This document shows, in pieces, positions 32,805 through 45,054 of a stretch of 64,000 nucleotides of DNA. The DNA is from Pohlia nutans. Lineage: Eukaryota; Streptophyta; Bryopsida; Bryales; Mniaceae. Where the stretch lies: assembly GCA_022496805.1 (NCBI GenBank), contig CM040086.1, forward strand, positions 13,084,501-13,148,500. The letters are read 5' to 3'. Under the pieces are notes generated by a model, which was not told the DNA's origin, searched no databases, and saw nothing but the letters and a program-made list of their open reading frames with translations. Made by a program: the position numbers and the translations under genes. Numbering within the stretch: the first letter of the stretch is position 1; each line of letters opens with the position of its first letter.

Positions 32805-35775
32805 CTTGACTCATAGCAGCATCAGCACATGCACTGTAATCGAGATTGTGCTATACATGTGACACATTTAGACTCAATCACAATCACTGTTCGGATCAAG
32901 TATCCTTAAGAATCTCAAGTCCAAATAAAACCTTCAGCAATAGACAAATCCCATATTTTTCATAAAACTTTTATTAATCGGCTTGCAGGCATTCCATTGT
33001 ATGCACAACACGAAGAGATCATGACACAGTCCCTTGAACTGGAACAACTAGCAGACAGTCTAAGCGTAACCTGCGCTGATACAACTGACTACCGGTATGA
33101 ACAGGGCTGGCCAGCAACAACATGATCATTGATCTGTCAATTAATACAGATGCGCGGGGAGGCGGGGCTTGGCCACAACAGTGAGGGGGATCTTGCGCGG
33201 CATCGAGACGCCGAAGAGCTCCGACATGTCGAGATCCTCCGGGCCCATGCCGTCCGGCAGCGAGAAATCGAAGGCCTGCACGAGGCGCGCCACGCCCATC
33301 TGCACAAACAGAATCGCCAGCGGCATGCCGGGACACTGCCGCCGCCCGGGCGCCCCGAACGGAATCAGCCCCAAGTGGTTGCCCCGCATGTCGATCTCCG
33401 GGTGCTCCATGAACCGCTCCGGATCGAACTCCAGCGGCCGCTCCCACACCTTGGGGTCGCGATGGATCGCGTACAGGTTGATGAACAGGCGAGTGCGCGC
33501 CGGGAACTCGTAGCCCCACACCGACGTCCGCTCCGTCGACTGGTGCGGGATGTTCAGCGGCGTCGGCGGGTACAGCCGGAACGTCTCCTTCACCACCGCC
33601 TGCATGCATGCAGCAGCTCGAATATATGTTAATCAATTACATTTTGGGCCAGCTATGTAATCAGTACCGCCAAATTGCTGTATATATAAACTTTCGCTAC
33701 TATTCCTTCGACTCCTCTATAGGTATCTAGCCAGATTTTCTACATGGCGTCGATATGTGTAACCTCTGTTAACCTAGGTATCACCCAGGTATTGCCTAAG
33801 CAGCGCCTACGTAATACATGTGTATGATTACCCTGATGATACTCATACATTCATATGAAATTAAAAGCATCTTTTCTTTTCAAGCGATGGAAAAGTAGCA
33901 AAAACTATGCTACTAAACTATCTCCTGACAAATAATTATGCAAAAATATTCACTGACCTGCAGGTACGGCAAGTTGGGCAGATCGGCCTCCGTGACGGTG
34001 CGATCCGTGCCGACGACGGCGTCGAGCTCGGCGTGGAGTTTGCTCATGACGGCCGGGTGGCGCAGCAGCGCCGACAGCGCCCAGTCCGCGCCGTTGGCGC
34101 TGGTGTCCGTGCCCGCGAACAGCATGTCCAAGATCACGCCCCGGATGGCGTCGTCGTCCAGATTCCCGTCGCCTTTCTCCGACGACGGCTGCCGCATCAG
34201 CACGTCCACGAAATCCTCCCGCCGATCCGTGTCCATGGCGGTGCCGTTCTTCTTCACGTCCAGAAACACCTGCAGGTACGCGTCCATGTTGGCTTTCACT
34301 TTCTGCAGGTGGCGCACCCACCCGGTCACATGCGTCGTCCATTTCAACCACGGCAGGAAATCTCCCAGCTTCAGGCTGCTCGCGAGCGTGAAAATCTCGA
34401 ACACCAGCGCCTTGAATCGACTCGCCTCCTTCTGGCCTTCCTTGTCCGTCTCGAAAAATCTGCATGTGCAGCGATTCAAACCACAGCAGGCACATTCTCA
34501 GAAGAACGAACTATTCTATAGCCCACAGAGTTGAAAAGCAAGGAATTCGTTGTACATGTATGTAGTGCAAAGATTATTCAGAGTACTCTTCATTAAAATG
34601 GACCCTAAACCGAAAAATCTGTCATTCCACAGCACCGAATTAGTTTCAGCGGAATTCCGGAATTCCACATGTATATGACTCATGAACGAAAAAGCAATGC
34701 AGGGTTTGACTAGCTCTCACCTTTTGCCGAGCAGCATGCGCGTGATGTTGTTGCCAGCGAAGTGACCGAACTTGAGAGTGAGCGAGACGGGGTTCCCGGC
34801 GACGCAGTCATCGTAGACCGATCTCACCAGCTGGCCGAGCTCTTCCGTGCGGGGAGGGCGGAACGACTCCATGCGCCGCTGCGAGAACAGCTCCAACACG
34901 CAGATCTTGCGCATGTGGCGCCAGTGCGGTCCGTGAGGCGCGATCACGAGGTTGCGGAAGTTGTGCGAGAAGATTTTCCCGGCGATGCTGGGCGGGCGGT
35001 CCGCCCACTTGATGTCCTGCTTGACGAACTCCTGCACCGCTTCGGCCGTGGAGGCGACCACCAGCGGGTGCGCGCCCAACTGCAGGTACATGATGGGCCC
35101 ATACTGCTTGGACAATTCCCACAGCGATTGGTGCGGCAGCGGCCCCAGCTGGTGCAGGTTGCCGATCACCGGCAGCGGCTTCGGCCCCGGCGGCAGCTTG
35201 GCCCGCGCCCTCGCGTTGCGCAGCTTCGTCACCAACGCCACCGCAAAAGCAAGCGCCGTCACCATGCTCGCCACGGTCCACCAGGATGCCTCCGAAGCGA
35301 ATCGCCCGCCAAGCTCCATCGCTCTGCTCCACAGGCTCTGCATCGCTGCGAATTGGTCCATCGATGAGCTAGCGGGCGCCCGCACGTACAAGTGAATTCT
35401 CAGAGCTGCTGGGAGATCTGTTATAGCCGGGCTTGTGAGCACGTACTCGGACTGCAGCCAGGCTCCCTATGTACGTTCCCAGGGAGTCCGGTCTCGGGAG
35501 TCGGGGTTCCTCAGTCTACTTACTCGTTCGTTGGCAGCCGGCGCAAGGTAATCTGTCACTGGCTGTCCACCGTGGGATCTCTTTCAACTGCAGTGCTCAG
35601 CGAACGAACTTTTTCAGAGCTGCCCAACCTTGAATTTATGGAGTTTGCATTTTGGGGGCCTTAAATACTGTGAGCCCTGGAGCCTCCCCACCAGACACCC
35701 GTGCCCGGTCTGCGCAGAGAATATGTAATTTACACCATGCTTCGGGTTAGAGGATAAGTGCTAGAGCAATAAATT
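32805..35775 (-). repeat. Right arm of the large P450 inverted duplication
   Basis: Inverted counterpart of 24700-27668. The identical core is 32903-35628 (2,726 bp). The inner edge (32805-32902) and outer edge (35629-35775) are homologous but diverged. Confidence 0.95.
33141..35361 (-). CDS. Cytochrome P450, CYP71 clan (copy B', identical to B)
   Basis: Exons 34721-35361, 33958-34459 and 33141-33599 encode a 533-aa protein identical to copy B, including introns, untranslated flanks and the unusual FGAPGRRQCPG haem loop with the extra Pro. The gene is transcribed towards copy B, so the two 3' ends face each other across a ~5.1-kb spacer. All other P450 motifs (LPPGP, AGTDTSAN, KETFR, FDPERF) are intact. 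The poly(A) signal mirrors at 32970-32975. Because promoter-proximal DNA (up to ~270 bp before the start) is identical too, both copies should share basal promoter elements. Distal upstream DNA differs. Confidence 0.92.
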
Positions 35776-35830
35776 AGGATGGGTTTGGCACTTAGAAACT
35801 CCGGTCCCTTTTCAAGGCCAGCGTGAAAAA

Positions 35831-36067
35831 TGGGTTAACGGTCTGATATGGGTACCCTAGTGACGCATAACGTTACGTGTGACTGTGTGTAATTCATTTT
35901 ATGCATGCCAAAAATTCCGTTTTTAACACAATGTATGCGGCTCCTACTATGCCATCTACAACACCATCTAATTTTTGTAATTTTTCAATATTTTTTCCTT
36001 ATGAAAAAGATTTTTTCTCCAAATCACACTAATTTAGGAGGAGGTACCCATATCAGGCCATCACCCA
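35831..36067. mobile_element. MITE-like element with TGGGTTAACGGTCTGATATGG-type ends
   Basis: The left end (GGTCTGATATGGGTACC) and right end (GGTACCCATATCAGGCC) are inverted, ~240 bp, non-coding. It lies close to the outer end of the right P450 arm. Confidence 0.6.
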
Positions 36068-36372
36068 ATGTGTTTGTTTGTAATTGTTTGGCACTTACTC
36101 AAACTAAGGCCGTTGTTTTTTTAAAGACGTGCTCTCACTTTTATTAACCCTTTAGCATTCAACCTCGTCAATTACTCCGTCAAACCTCATCAATTCCTCA
36201 CATTTAAAACTAAGTGTATTATATTCTTTTGATATATTTCTCATATAAGATATTGTTGAACTAACTTACCTGGAATTTGTCATACTATTATTTAAATGAA
36301 TTCAAATTTAGAAGATTTTTCAAAGTTTATTTTTTTTGTAAAAATCTTGGTAATTACAAAAATGCTCTAAAT

Positions 36373-36614
36373 AGGGCGATGGCTTGATATAGGTATCCTT
36401 TCCAAAAATAGTGTGATTTTCGAGAAATATCTTTTTGGTAAAAAAGAAACATTGGATAATTACAAAAATTAGAGGGTGTTATAGGCACCATGGCTGCAAC
36501 TATATATATATACATGGTGTAAAAGACGGAATTTCTATGTCATATAAAATGAGTTTGACATAAATCACACCAAGTGAGATGCGTAAAAGTGGTAATCAAA
36601 TCAAGCCATTCCCC
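36373..36614. mobile_element. Related MITE-like element
   Basis: Ends GGGCGATGGCTTGATATAGG and TCAAATCAAGCCATTCCCC are inverted and related to the element at 35831. ~240 bp. Confidence 0.5.
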
Positions 36615-39258
36615 AGTATGAAATGTTTAAAGAAAATGTAGATAATAGTGATGAACAAGGACTAGGTGGCATGCTTCTTGGGCTTACATATAAAGAAATT
36701 TGATTAAAAATTAAAAAAAATAAAAATAAAAAAATAAAAAATTATAGTGTATATTGGAATTTTAGGGTTTTGAGTTTTAAAGTGTTGTAAAAAAATACAA
36801 TTTTAACAGTTTTGAAGAACAGTGAATTGAACCAGAAAGTAGAAGATAGTCCTTACACTTTCTTAGTTGGAACCAATAGTACATTTGAAATTAGGAACTA
36901 GGTGAAAACTAGCGTTTGACTTAAAAAATACCTAACATGGTCCCACAGGGCTCTTTGCACACTTAGGGTTAGAGGAGAATGAGAGGAGATTGAATATCGA
37001 GTTGGTTGTCTATTTTTAGAAAGGGCAGAGTTGTTTTGGTATAAATGTGCTAGTTTGGAAAGCTGCAATGTTCAAATAACACAAATTTTATCAATATTAA
37101 AGTTAGTTTCTTTTAGTGGATTTGAAGGGTGTGGTGGTTGTATGAAGAGTTCTTGATTTTAGTGATCTTCCAAGTTGAGTTGCACTTGTGTTTGGTACTC
37201 CAAACTTTCTCCTTTGTGCAAATTCAAAATGGTAGTTTGTTGGAGAAGTATGCGCTCCGTACGTAATAGGTTTTCAATCTCTGGTGTTACTGAAATTACT
37301 CACTTCTATTCAAAATTAATAAAGAATACAAAATTTTGAAGCCTATGATGTGTGAAGGTGATTATTCTGATAGCTAGAATGTACACTACATGTCTCAACC
37401 TCAAGTTTAAGTTTTGTACAAGAAAAAATTCATTAAAGCCATAATCGCTTTTAGTAAAATTTGTAGTGTAGTGGCTCAATGAGCATTGACTCTAATGCCT
37501 ACCCATAGCACCAAAAAAAAATCCAAACACACTTGACTATCCTGGATTTCACCATTATAGCCTACATAAAAATTTGCCAAAGACCAAAAAGAAATCACTC
37601 CTACTCACAACTACTTTATACTACATGAAAATTCTAAATACTCTTAAGATACTTGTTTTCATGTATAATGAGCCTTCTTTTTAATAGAAATATTATCAAA
37701 TATCTAAGAATTTTGAAAACAACGGAAGTTTACAATAAATTACATTGAATTCAAACATAGATTGTTGAACTTAGAATATGACGAAACACATTGTATCCAA
37801 ACATAAACATTGACGCAACTTTCGAAGTCGTATATTATGCACTTGTATTATGGGATATTTTACATGCACTTCAAATCAAATTTGTTTGTTGTATGTAGCA
37901 TTATAGAGCAATGGGAGCCAACACCTTTTTGCAATGGACCACAATCTAATTATAATTATAAACTAAGTTTATGTAGTAATGACACAATAGTCTCAAAATT
38001 CATGGAATCCAAATGGCATTCCTTCATTACTTAAAAAGGTGAATCAAAGTGAAGTTTTTCTTTTGATCCAAATTTCAAAAGGGTGCTCTATTGCTGCTCT
38101 ATTATGCTATGTAGAATGTAATTTGAGATCAAAATACATCCTACATGGTCGTCATAATACTATAAATGTGTATTCGAAAGTGTTCTTGCCATGCATATAG
38201 TTCAATTCTCAAGGAGCTTTGCACTACACATAACATAATAGAGCAATTCAAGAAGTCCCCCTTTTGAAACTAGATCAAATGAGCTTCTTTTAATGAGATC
38301 CAATTTTCACCTTCTACAACAAGTTGTACCATTGGTAGCTAGTGGTTCTTCAATAGCCATGCCTGGAACTCCAATTCCTCCCATTTCTGTAGGTCTCCAT
38401 GGTAATTAACTTGCTGGAAGTTGACAATAGCCATGTTCATGAAGACAGTGATCCTAATTGCTGGAAGTTGACAATAGCCATGTTCATGAAGACAGTGACC
38501 CTAAATACAAGTACCTTGGGAATTATGGAAAAGGGAGACTTCATGAACTGCTCTATTATGTTATGCTATGCGCTTTGGCATGACAGTTTTCAGAAAATAT
38601 GGAAGAAGTGGAAAAAGGAAGTCCACCAAGCAGCGTGAAAAAAGTTTAGTTTTCCAATTGCTTCTCATCCATGAGGTAACATTTCTGTTTACAAACTCTC
38701 TCATGGAGTCCAGCAAAACGAAGTGTTACTTGGCTGCCATAAATGACTAGACCCCTCTCTGAACTACTAGTGCAGAATCTCTTATGGCTGCCATGAGAAC
38801 TCCGACCAACGTTGATAAAATCAACTTCTTTACGTAAGCTTATGCATGAAGATTTTCTTATAGCAATAATGGCCATCATGGCCGTGCAAAGGCGAAGATA
38901 ATGAAACTGAAAATGCCAGATGAAAACCAGTATCATCTTGAACCAATAACCTTCAGCATTGGGGCTGGAGATAGAACGATCTTTGACAAACCAAAGATCA
39001 TCTTTAAAGGCACCAACTAAGAAGCTCTACTATATGTATAGGCACCTCTAGGGTAAAAGGATTTACAGACTCCCACCACATATTCAAGTCCAGCTCGAAA
39101 ACCGGTCGTCAGTAGTCCCAGGAGCAGATCATCAACATTGCAACGAAGGTTTTTCTACAGGTCCATGTAACATGTGATCTGGTGCTGGGAAGAAGCTTGG
39201 TGAGAACCGAATCCGTAAGAATGTAATACACAAAAATAGCAGAAACACTAGAACATGG
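36615..39258. other. Intergenic, no gene recognised
   Basis: It includes a repeat segment at 37907-37992 that recurs at 45519-45606 (GGAGCCAACA and AACTAAGTTTATGT blocks). A 47-bp tandem duplication occurs at 38411-38504. The last few hundred bases should include the 3' UTR of the starch synthase gene. Short frames here show no family resemblance. Confidence 0.5.
38411..38504. repeat. 47-bp tandem duplication
   Basis: Two adjacent, nearly identical copies beginning TTGCTGGAAGTTGACAATAG. Confidence 0.9.
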
Positions 39259-42200
39259 TTACCAAGTGTACTTAGCTGCCAGAAGCACTTCCTCATACTG
39301 CTGTGCTGCATGGTCCCAGCTCAAGTCCTGCGCCATGCCTCGTTGCTGAATGCCTTTCCAACTACTCTTGAAGTCATGATAAGTCCACATAGCATTCCCA
39401 AGGGCATGAATGAAAGCGTCCGCGTGTAGCCTGCCAAATGTCCATCCCAAGCCGGACTCACTGAAGGGATTGAACGACTGCACTGTGTCCTTCAGTCCAC
39501 CTACAGCATGCACAACAGGCACTGTACCATATCGCATTGCGTACAACTGGTTGAGTCCACATGGCTCAAACCGGGAGGGCATTAACAAGATATCAGCACC
39601 TGCAGTGATTCGGTGCGACATCTTCACAGAAAACCCAACCCAACCACGCACTTTGTCCCGGTGCGAGCCCTCAAAATTGCGTAGCATGTTCTCATAATCT
39701 TTGCGGCCTGTGCCAAGCATGACCAATTGAATATCTTGGCTCACCAGCCATGGCATAGCCTGTTCTATGATATCAACCCCCTTCTGATGATCCAGCCGCC
39801 CAATGAACCCAAGCAATGGCACCTCCGGCCGCACTGGCCAGCCCAGCTCTTTCTGCAAGGCAGCCTTGCACTCCGCTTTGCCGGTATCTAAAGACGCAGC
39901 AGTGTAGTTGGTGTAGCCATCACTCTGAAGATGCACGTCCACCTCTGGGTTCCATTCTTTGTCATCAATGCCATTCACTACACCCCTCAGCTTCCAATTG
40001 TGCTCCCTGACGATTCCATCCAACCCCCAGCCTCCCTCCCGTGTCTGCACTTCCGATGCGTAGCCATGGCTTACAGTCACAATGCGGTGTGCTGTAATGA
40101 GTCCTGCCATGAAGACGTTGTTGTGGTTCCCTCCACTCGGGTTGTTGAAGCGAAACTTGTTGATGTAGTGGTCAGGAAGGCCCAGTCTAGCATAGTCCGT
40201 CATCGGTCCACGGCCCTGCAGGAGAAATGAAACATGAGTAAACAGCCACACACCCTATTCTATTATTATCTCAAGTATTCTGGTTGATAATGAGCTGGAG
40301 ATACTCATTATTCTATTTAGTGTATGATACACTATTTCGTAGCCCTATGAACAGTAGGAACACCATGAATAAGTGTACCTGTTGATGAACACCATCTACT
40401 GGAGCTTTGGATCTCGTGTTGACTGGCCGCTTGTTGCTTGAGTAATTATTCATTGAAAAGCTTCTTTATGGTGGTCCTATATGTAAACAATTTAGAAAAA
40501 ATAATTAATTTACTCAATGTTATACTACTCTGGTGTTACGTCAGATCATGAATGACACTATATAGAAAAAAGAGTATAGTGCAGGAATGTGAGCGCCTGA
40601 ACTCCAGATTTCAAGGCTGGACATAGCGGGTAACTCCATTGACTTAAGCTTGTAAGCACCGAACTCAATTTTTGGCCAAGGCGCATGTGGAGAAATACGC
40701 TACCTGATGAGCCATATTATGAATGACCAGCACCGATCGAGTATACTTCATGAAGCCGTGGTCTCGATAATAGGCCTGCAGATAAACTGGCACCAACGCT
40801 GTGTGCCAGTCATTAGCAATGAATACTAGGTTTCCATCGCCGTAGCATACGCCACCGCAAGGAACGAACCATGGGACCTGCACAAAATGTTTATAAATGC
40901 GTCAGCAAGGAGCCCTCTGACTCGTCAACATTTTAGACCCAGATATCATGCCATTGCAGTATATGTAAAAAACAAGTAGCACGAATGAATTGGGTTACCG
41001 AATTCTGATTTTAGTCGCAAGGATCAACATCAACAAATTGTTCAAGAACGTAACTTCCAAACTTTATGCAAAACTTCACGACACTTTCAAGAGAAACTAA
41101 CCTCGACAGCAGCTTTGCTAAGTAGAATCATCCGATTCATCACTTCCTGCATTATATGAGAAATTTCCACTATTGTCAGTAACCACTTGCAACAGGTGCC
41201 TTTTCAAAAAATATTAAAAATATTCTAAACAAAACATTGGCAGCTCCAACACGAATCTGGTAATAATTAAATAGGATTGATTAATTGACTCATCGTCAAC
41301 CATACAAAAGGATGCTTTTGCATTTTAACATGACCTTTAATGTTCGCTATTGTATTTACAGCATATTCATACCTCCCGAGATCCACCGTATATGTTGTGT
41401 TCACATGAATGAAAGATAGGATTGTCGATGAAAACAAAATCAACGCCATCTATGAAACCGTGGAAATACCCAACCTCCATGTCCTGCAACATCCAACAAC
41501 AAAAGGTTGACATACCATTTGAAGGGACTAAAACGCAGATTCAAAAGTGCAGCATGAAACGGGGTTAAAAAAATGCCCGACTCCCACTACGCTTGCACTT
41601 ACCACTCTCACATATACCTGAAAACAACGCTTAGTTTGAATATGCGTGAAGATTAGCAAAGTTCGTGTAAGCCTAACATGTAATATATTATTTTGATCTC
41701 ACAATATACCGACTAAAAGGGTAGTGGGCAACCTGTCCAGCCACATTGTAAATCCTGCGTACACCTGTTTCCCAAGCCTCTGCATAATTACTGTATCGAG
41801 GTGCCACAACCTGCAGACACAACACACCAACAGATGTAAGCGAAGCTTGAATACCGATTGGATTACAGCAAGTTCACAATGATCAATCAATTTTTCATCA
41901 TCACTACATGGAACTAGGGGAAAAACAAAAGAGGACGAGACTGAAACTCTTTCAAAACCACCGAAAAAGGTCGTGATATCCGAAGAGAAAACTACCATCA
42001 CACGATGACCTCTCCGTGCCAATGCCTTGGGAAGTGCTCCCACAACGTCTCCCAAACCCCCTTCACGAATCCGAGCAATGCAATCAATATCAATGAACTT
42101 CCAAAAGAAGAGCAAGAAATGGAGTGTGAAGCTGCAAATTAACCAAGGGCCATTTTCTTTTTTGAGTACACGAGTGGCACCTTCTATCCTTCGATTCTAT

Positions 42201-44433
42201 TTACTTTTTGACCAACACATGCAATGTTCTTCATTGATTCTGGTGATATAAATTTAGACACATCTGCATTATATGAATCCCAGGGCCCCCATACTAGGAT
42301 CGTGCCCAAAGAGGAACATCAGAAATCAATCATTCTAATGATACCGACAATGCAAGAAAAGAACTTACCAGTTTTAGACCAAGGTGCACATTCGGCAGCA
42401 ACAACCACGATGTTCATCACATTAGGTCCAGCCAACGGTGGTGGCTTGTCCTCCGAGCTCGGGGCTGCAGCATCGGTCTGCAATGGCTCTGGCACCTGTG
42501 CGGCAGTAACCCCCGTGCCCTCACGACTATGGTCGCTGTGAAACTCTCGCTTGCTTTCTTCTGCTTCAGCTGACGAGTCCGGGTAGCCAGCAGGCCGGTT
42601 GGTCTCTTGGGGAGCAAACGGCGGAGCCAGAATTGCACTGCCAGACCTGGCACTACTTTGGAAAGCAGGCAACCTTCCAGATGGGGAAGCTTCACCATTG
42701 TCTTGCTCAGAAGTGCTCTCCGTGCTGGACGAGAACAATTTCTGCCTTTGCTCAATCTGCACCAATGCTCAACAAACTGCTCATACTCAACGGCTCAGCT
42801 AATCAGATTACTTTTCATAAACGTTCAACCCCTAAGCGTCCACGGTGACCAGAATGGTCATCGTGTTATTTTTAACAGTTGTGAGTACGTCCTATATGGG
42901 CTTCCTCTTGTTCAAATTTATATGTTTTTTACCCACACATACAATGATCTTCACTAGTTCTAGTGATATAAAATTTGGTCCCATCTGAATTATATTTTTC
43001 ACAACATGATCAATGAATTGTTCGTTTTAAAACTGTGAATCCTTGGTCCTTTGAGGGTTAACCCCAATTCAATTCCATTGTGTCAATGGTAGCATCAATC
43101 AATTAAATCAAATCTTCTCTCTGGGAACACCTAGTGTACGTTCTATAGAGAAAATGAACATTCCAGGGAGTGGCGTTCCCTGAGCAGAATCACTCAACTC
43201 TCACCACTGGATTCTTTCATGTAAGATATTTGAAGTACTGCTGTTGTTCCTCAGTACACCGATTATTGCCATTACTATGAGTCACAGTGATTCAGTATTC
43301 TCACAGTAATTGTGGTATTAGAACAAAAGTGTGAGTCACAGTAATTGGGAGTATTTGAGAATTCTTACAATAATGTCCATTTGAGATGTATGTACTGAAA
43401 TTCTGTAGTACTCCGAGCAGCAAAATTTTCCAAAAATTCGACTCTCTAATTGAAGTTGATAGAAACTCTAACTCCACAACCAACCTCAGTCCTGTGTATT
43501 CTGAATCGCACGAGGGTAGGATTTCGAGACAGTCACTGTCTAGCTTGCCCCTCACACAATGCGATCTCCCCCTAAGGAGTTAGGAATCTGACACTGACTT
43601 ACAACCAAGCGTCGGCATTTCCAAAGCGACCGAACGATTCAACCCTAAGAAACAGCAATGTAATCAAATTGGACTGCAGACCCCGCAAAGAAAATCGTGC
43701 TCCGGAATGCATTCAAAATTGAGGAAAAAAACAAGAATAAGAAATAAATCGACAGAAGAGAAGTTGCAGGAAATAGCAATGTCATCAAAGGGCACGTGAC
43801 CCCGCCATCGCCGAAAGAAAGAAAATCGTGCCTCAGAATGCATTCAAAATTGAGAAAAAAAAAAAAAACAAGAATAAGAAAATACCGTCATACTTTCAAA
43901 AAATGTTTAAGACACTCTTTTAATGAATTTAGAAGCATTTTAGCATTTAAGAATTGCCCGGTGGCTTGGCAGGGGGATTTCGGTGAGAAGTCCATTGTCC
44001 ATTTTCAATGCCTATGACCATACACTAGTAGATAACGTGTCTTTTTTCACTTATTACAAATGAAAAAAGGAATGAAATAAATCGTGGTAGGAAGAGAAAT
44101 CGTCGTATTTACCTGATCGAGCAACTCCTTCTGCATAGCCAGCAGCTTCTTGCTCTCCTCCAACACCACCGCTCTGTGATCCTTCCCGTCGTCCACCGCT
44201 GCTCTCGTGCATTGCCTGCCCCTGTGCAGCTTGAACCCGGAGCGCGGCATAGGAAGTATCGTCCCCCGTGATGCCAATCGCGTCAGAGACGACGACGGCA
44301 ACGACGCCGCCGCGACTGCTGCAGCGGCCACACTGTGTAGCTCCAGCATCGCCATTGCGCCCGATCCCCTGTTACTCACTCGGCTCAAATCCGTACCACG
44401 TCGAGAGAAGAAGAGAAGAAAATCCGGGCTCAC
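39259..44433 (-). CDS. SS2: Starch synthase II, chloroplast precursor
   Basis: Transfers glucose from ADP-glucose to amylopectin chains in the plastid (GT5 family). Eight exons: 44113-44355 (or from 44433), 42369-42756, 41996-42060, 41733-41810, 41373-41483, 41102-41146, 40704-40877 and 39259-40215. Splice phases agree throughout. I prefer Met at 44355 (MAMLELHS), giving ~686 aa; Met 44433 would add 26 residues. In order: Ala/Ser-rich transit peptide, a short helical stretch ([18 protein letters not shown]), a Ser/Pro-rich linker, then the catalytic domain with KTGGLGD (split by intron 2, ADP-glucose site), [42 protein letters not shown] and a C-terminal [11 protein letters not shown]. The linker and C-terminus fit isoform II better than GBSS, I, III or IV. 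Intron 1 carries a TTAA element and a tandem duplication. Confidence 0.95.
42824..43061. mobile_element. ~240-bp TTAA-type MITE in starch synthase intron 1
   Basis: Left TTCAACCCCTAAGCGTCC (one base off TTAA) and right TTGGTCCTTTGAGGGTTAA are inverted. The interior matches 56034-56272 colinearly (CTTCACT..TTCT.GTG.TATAAAATTTG block). Confidence 0.75.
43645..43885. repeat. ~125-bp tandem duplication in starch synthase intron 1
   Basis: AGCAATGT.ATCAAA ... GAAAATCGTGC ... GAATGCATTCAAAATTGAG ... ACAAGAATAAGAAA occurs twice (about 43648-43760 and 43770-43885). Confidence 0.8.
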
Positions 44434-44703
44434 ATTCTGGCCATGAGAGAGGTGTAGAGGAGAAGAGAGACTAGCCCCTCGCTGTGAGTGTTGTTGGCTT
44501 TGTGACTCTTGATAGCTCTTGATGGCTGGCTATGGCGTCGTCTTCCTGCAACAAATGATCGACCTCCTCGCTCGATCCCCGACGGACGGACGGACGAACT
44601 GAAGAAAACTGAAGATGATGAAGGAGAAAAAAAACACGTTTTCACTGTTCAGTTCAAGGGGGAACATTTTTACTTTAAGCGGGATAAAAATACAAAAATA
44701 GTC

Positions 44704-45054
44704 TTTGGGCCGCTTCACACTATGGCCGTCCAAGTCGAGAGGCCATGGGATTGAGAGTCCAAAGAAATCTACTGAAAATAGGCAATAAAATATAGTTTTC
44801 ATTTTTTATGAAAAGAAATTGAGACCTCTCGACCATAGTGACGGGTCTTGCAAAATGTAGGACCCAAACTTCCTCTCGAGAGGCCGTCACCTTGGTCAAA
44901 AAGTGTTGCCATGTAAGCATTTTGAAGGTCCACGGCCTTTGGACTTTGGCCTCTAGTGTGAAGGGTCGAGAGGCCGTAACTATGGTTTCTTGCAATTTGA
45001 TTGGTGGAAACCGACGGCCTCTCGACCTTCGGCCATAGTGTGAAGCGGTCCTAA
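44704..45054. mobile_element. Tourist-like MITE upstream of starch synthase
   Basis: Ends GGGCCGCTTCACACTATGG and CCATAGTGTGAAGCGGTCC are inverted, with TAA at the right. It lies ~270 bp upstream of the possible upstream start codon, so it may sit in the promoter region. Confidence 0.75.

Noticed and set aside
38646..38936. 96-aa minus-strand frame downstream of starch synthase
   Set aside because: No domain, no similarity I recognise, and probably partly 3' UTR.
41590..41625. Possible 15-nt exon in the starch synthase gene between AG and GT
   Set aside because: The flanking exons join directly as [12 protein letters not shown], matching the family; an extra five residues would not fit.
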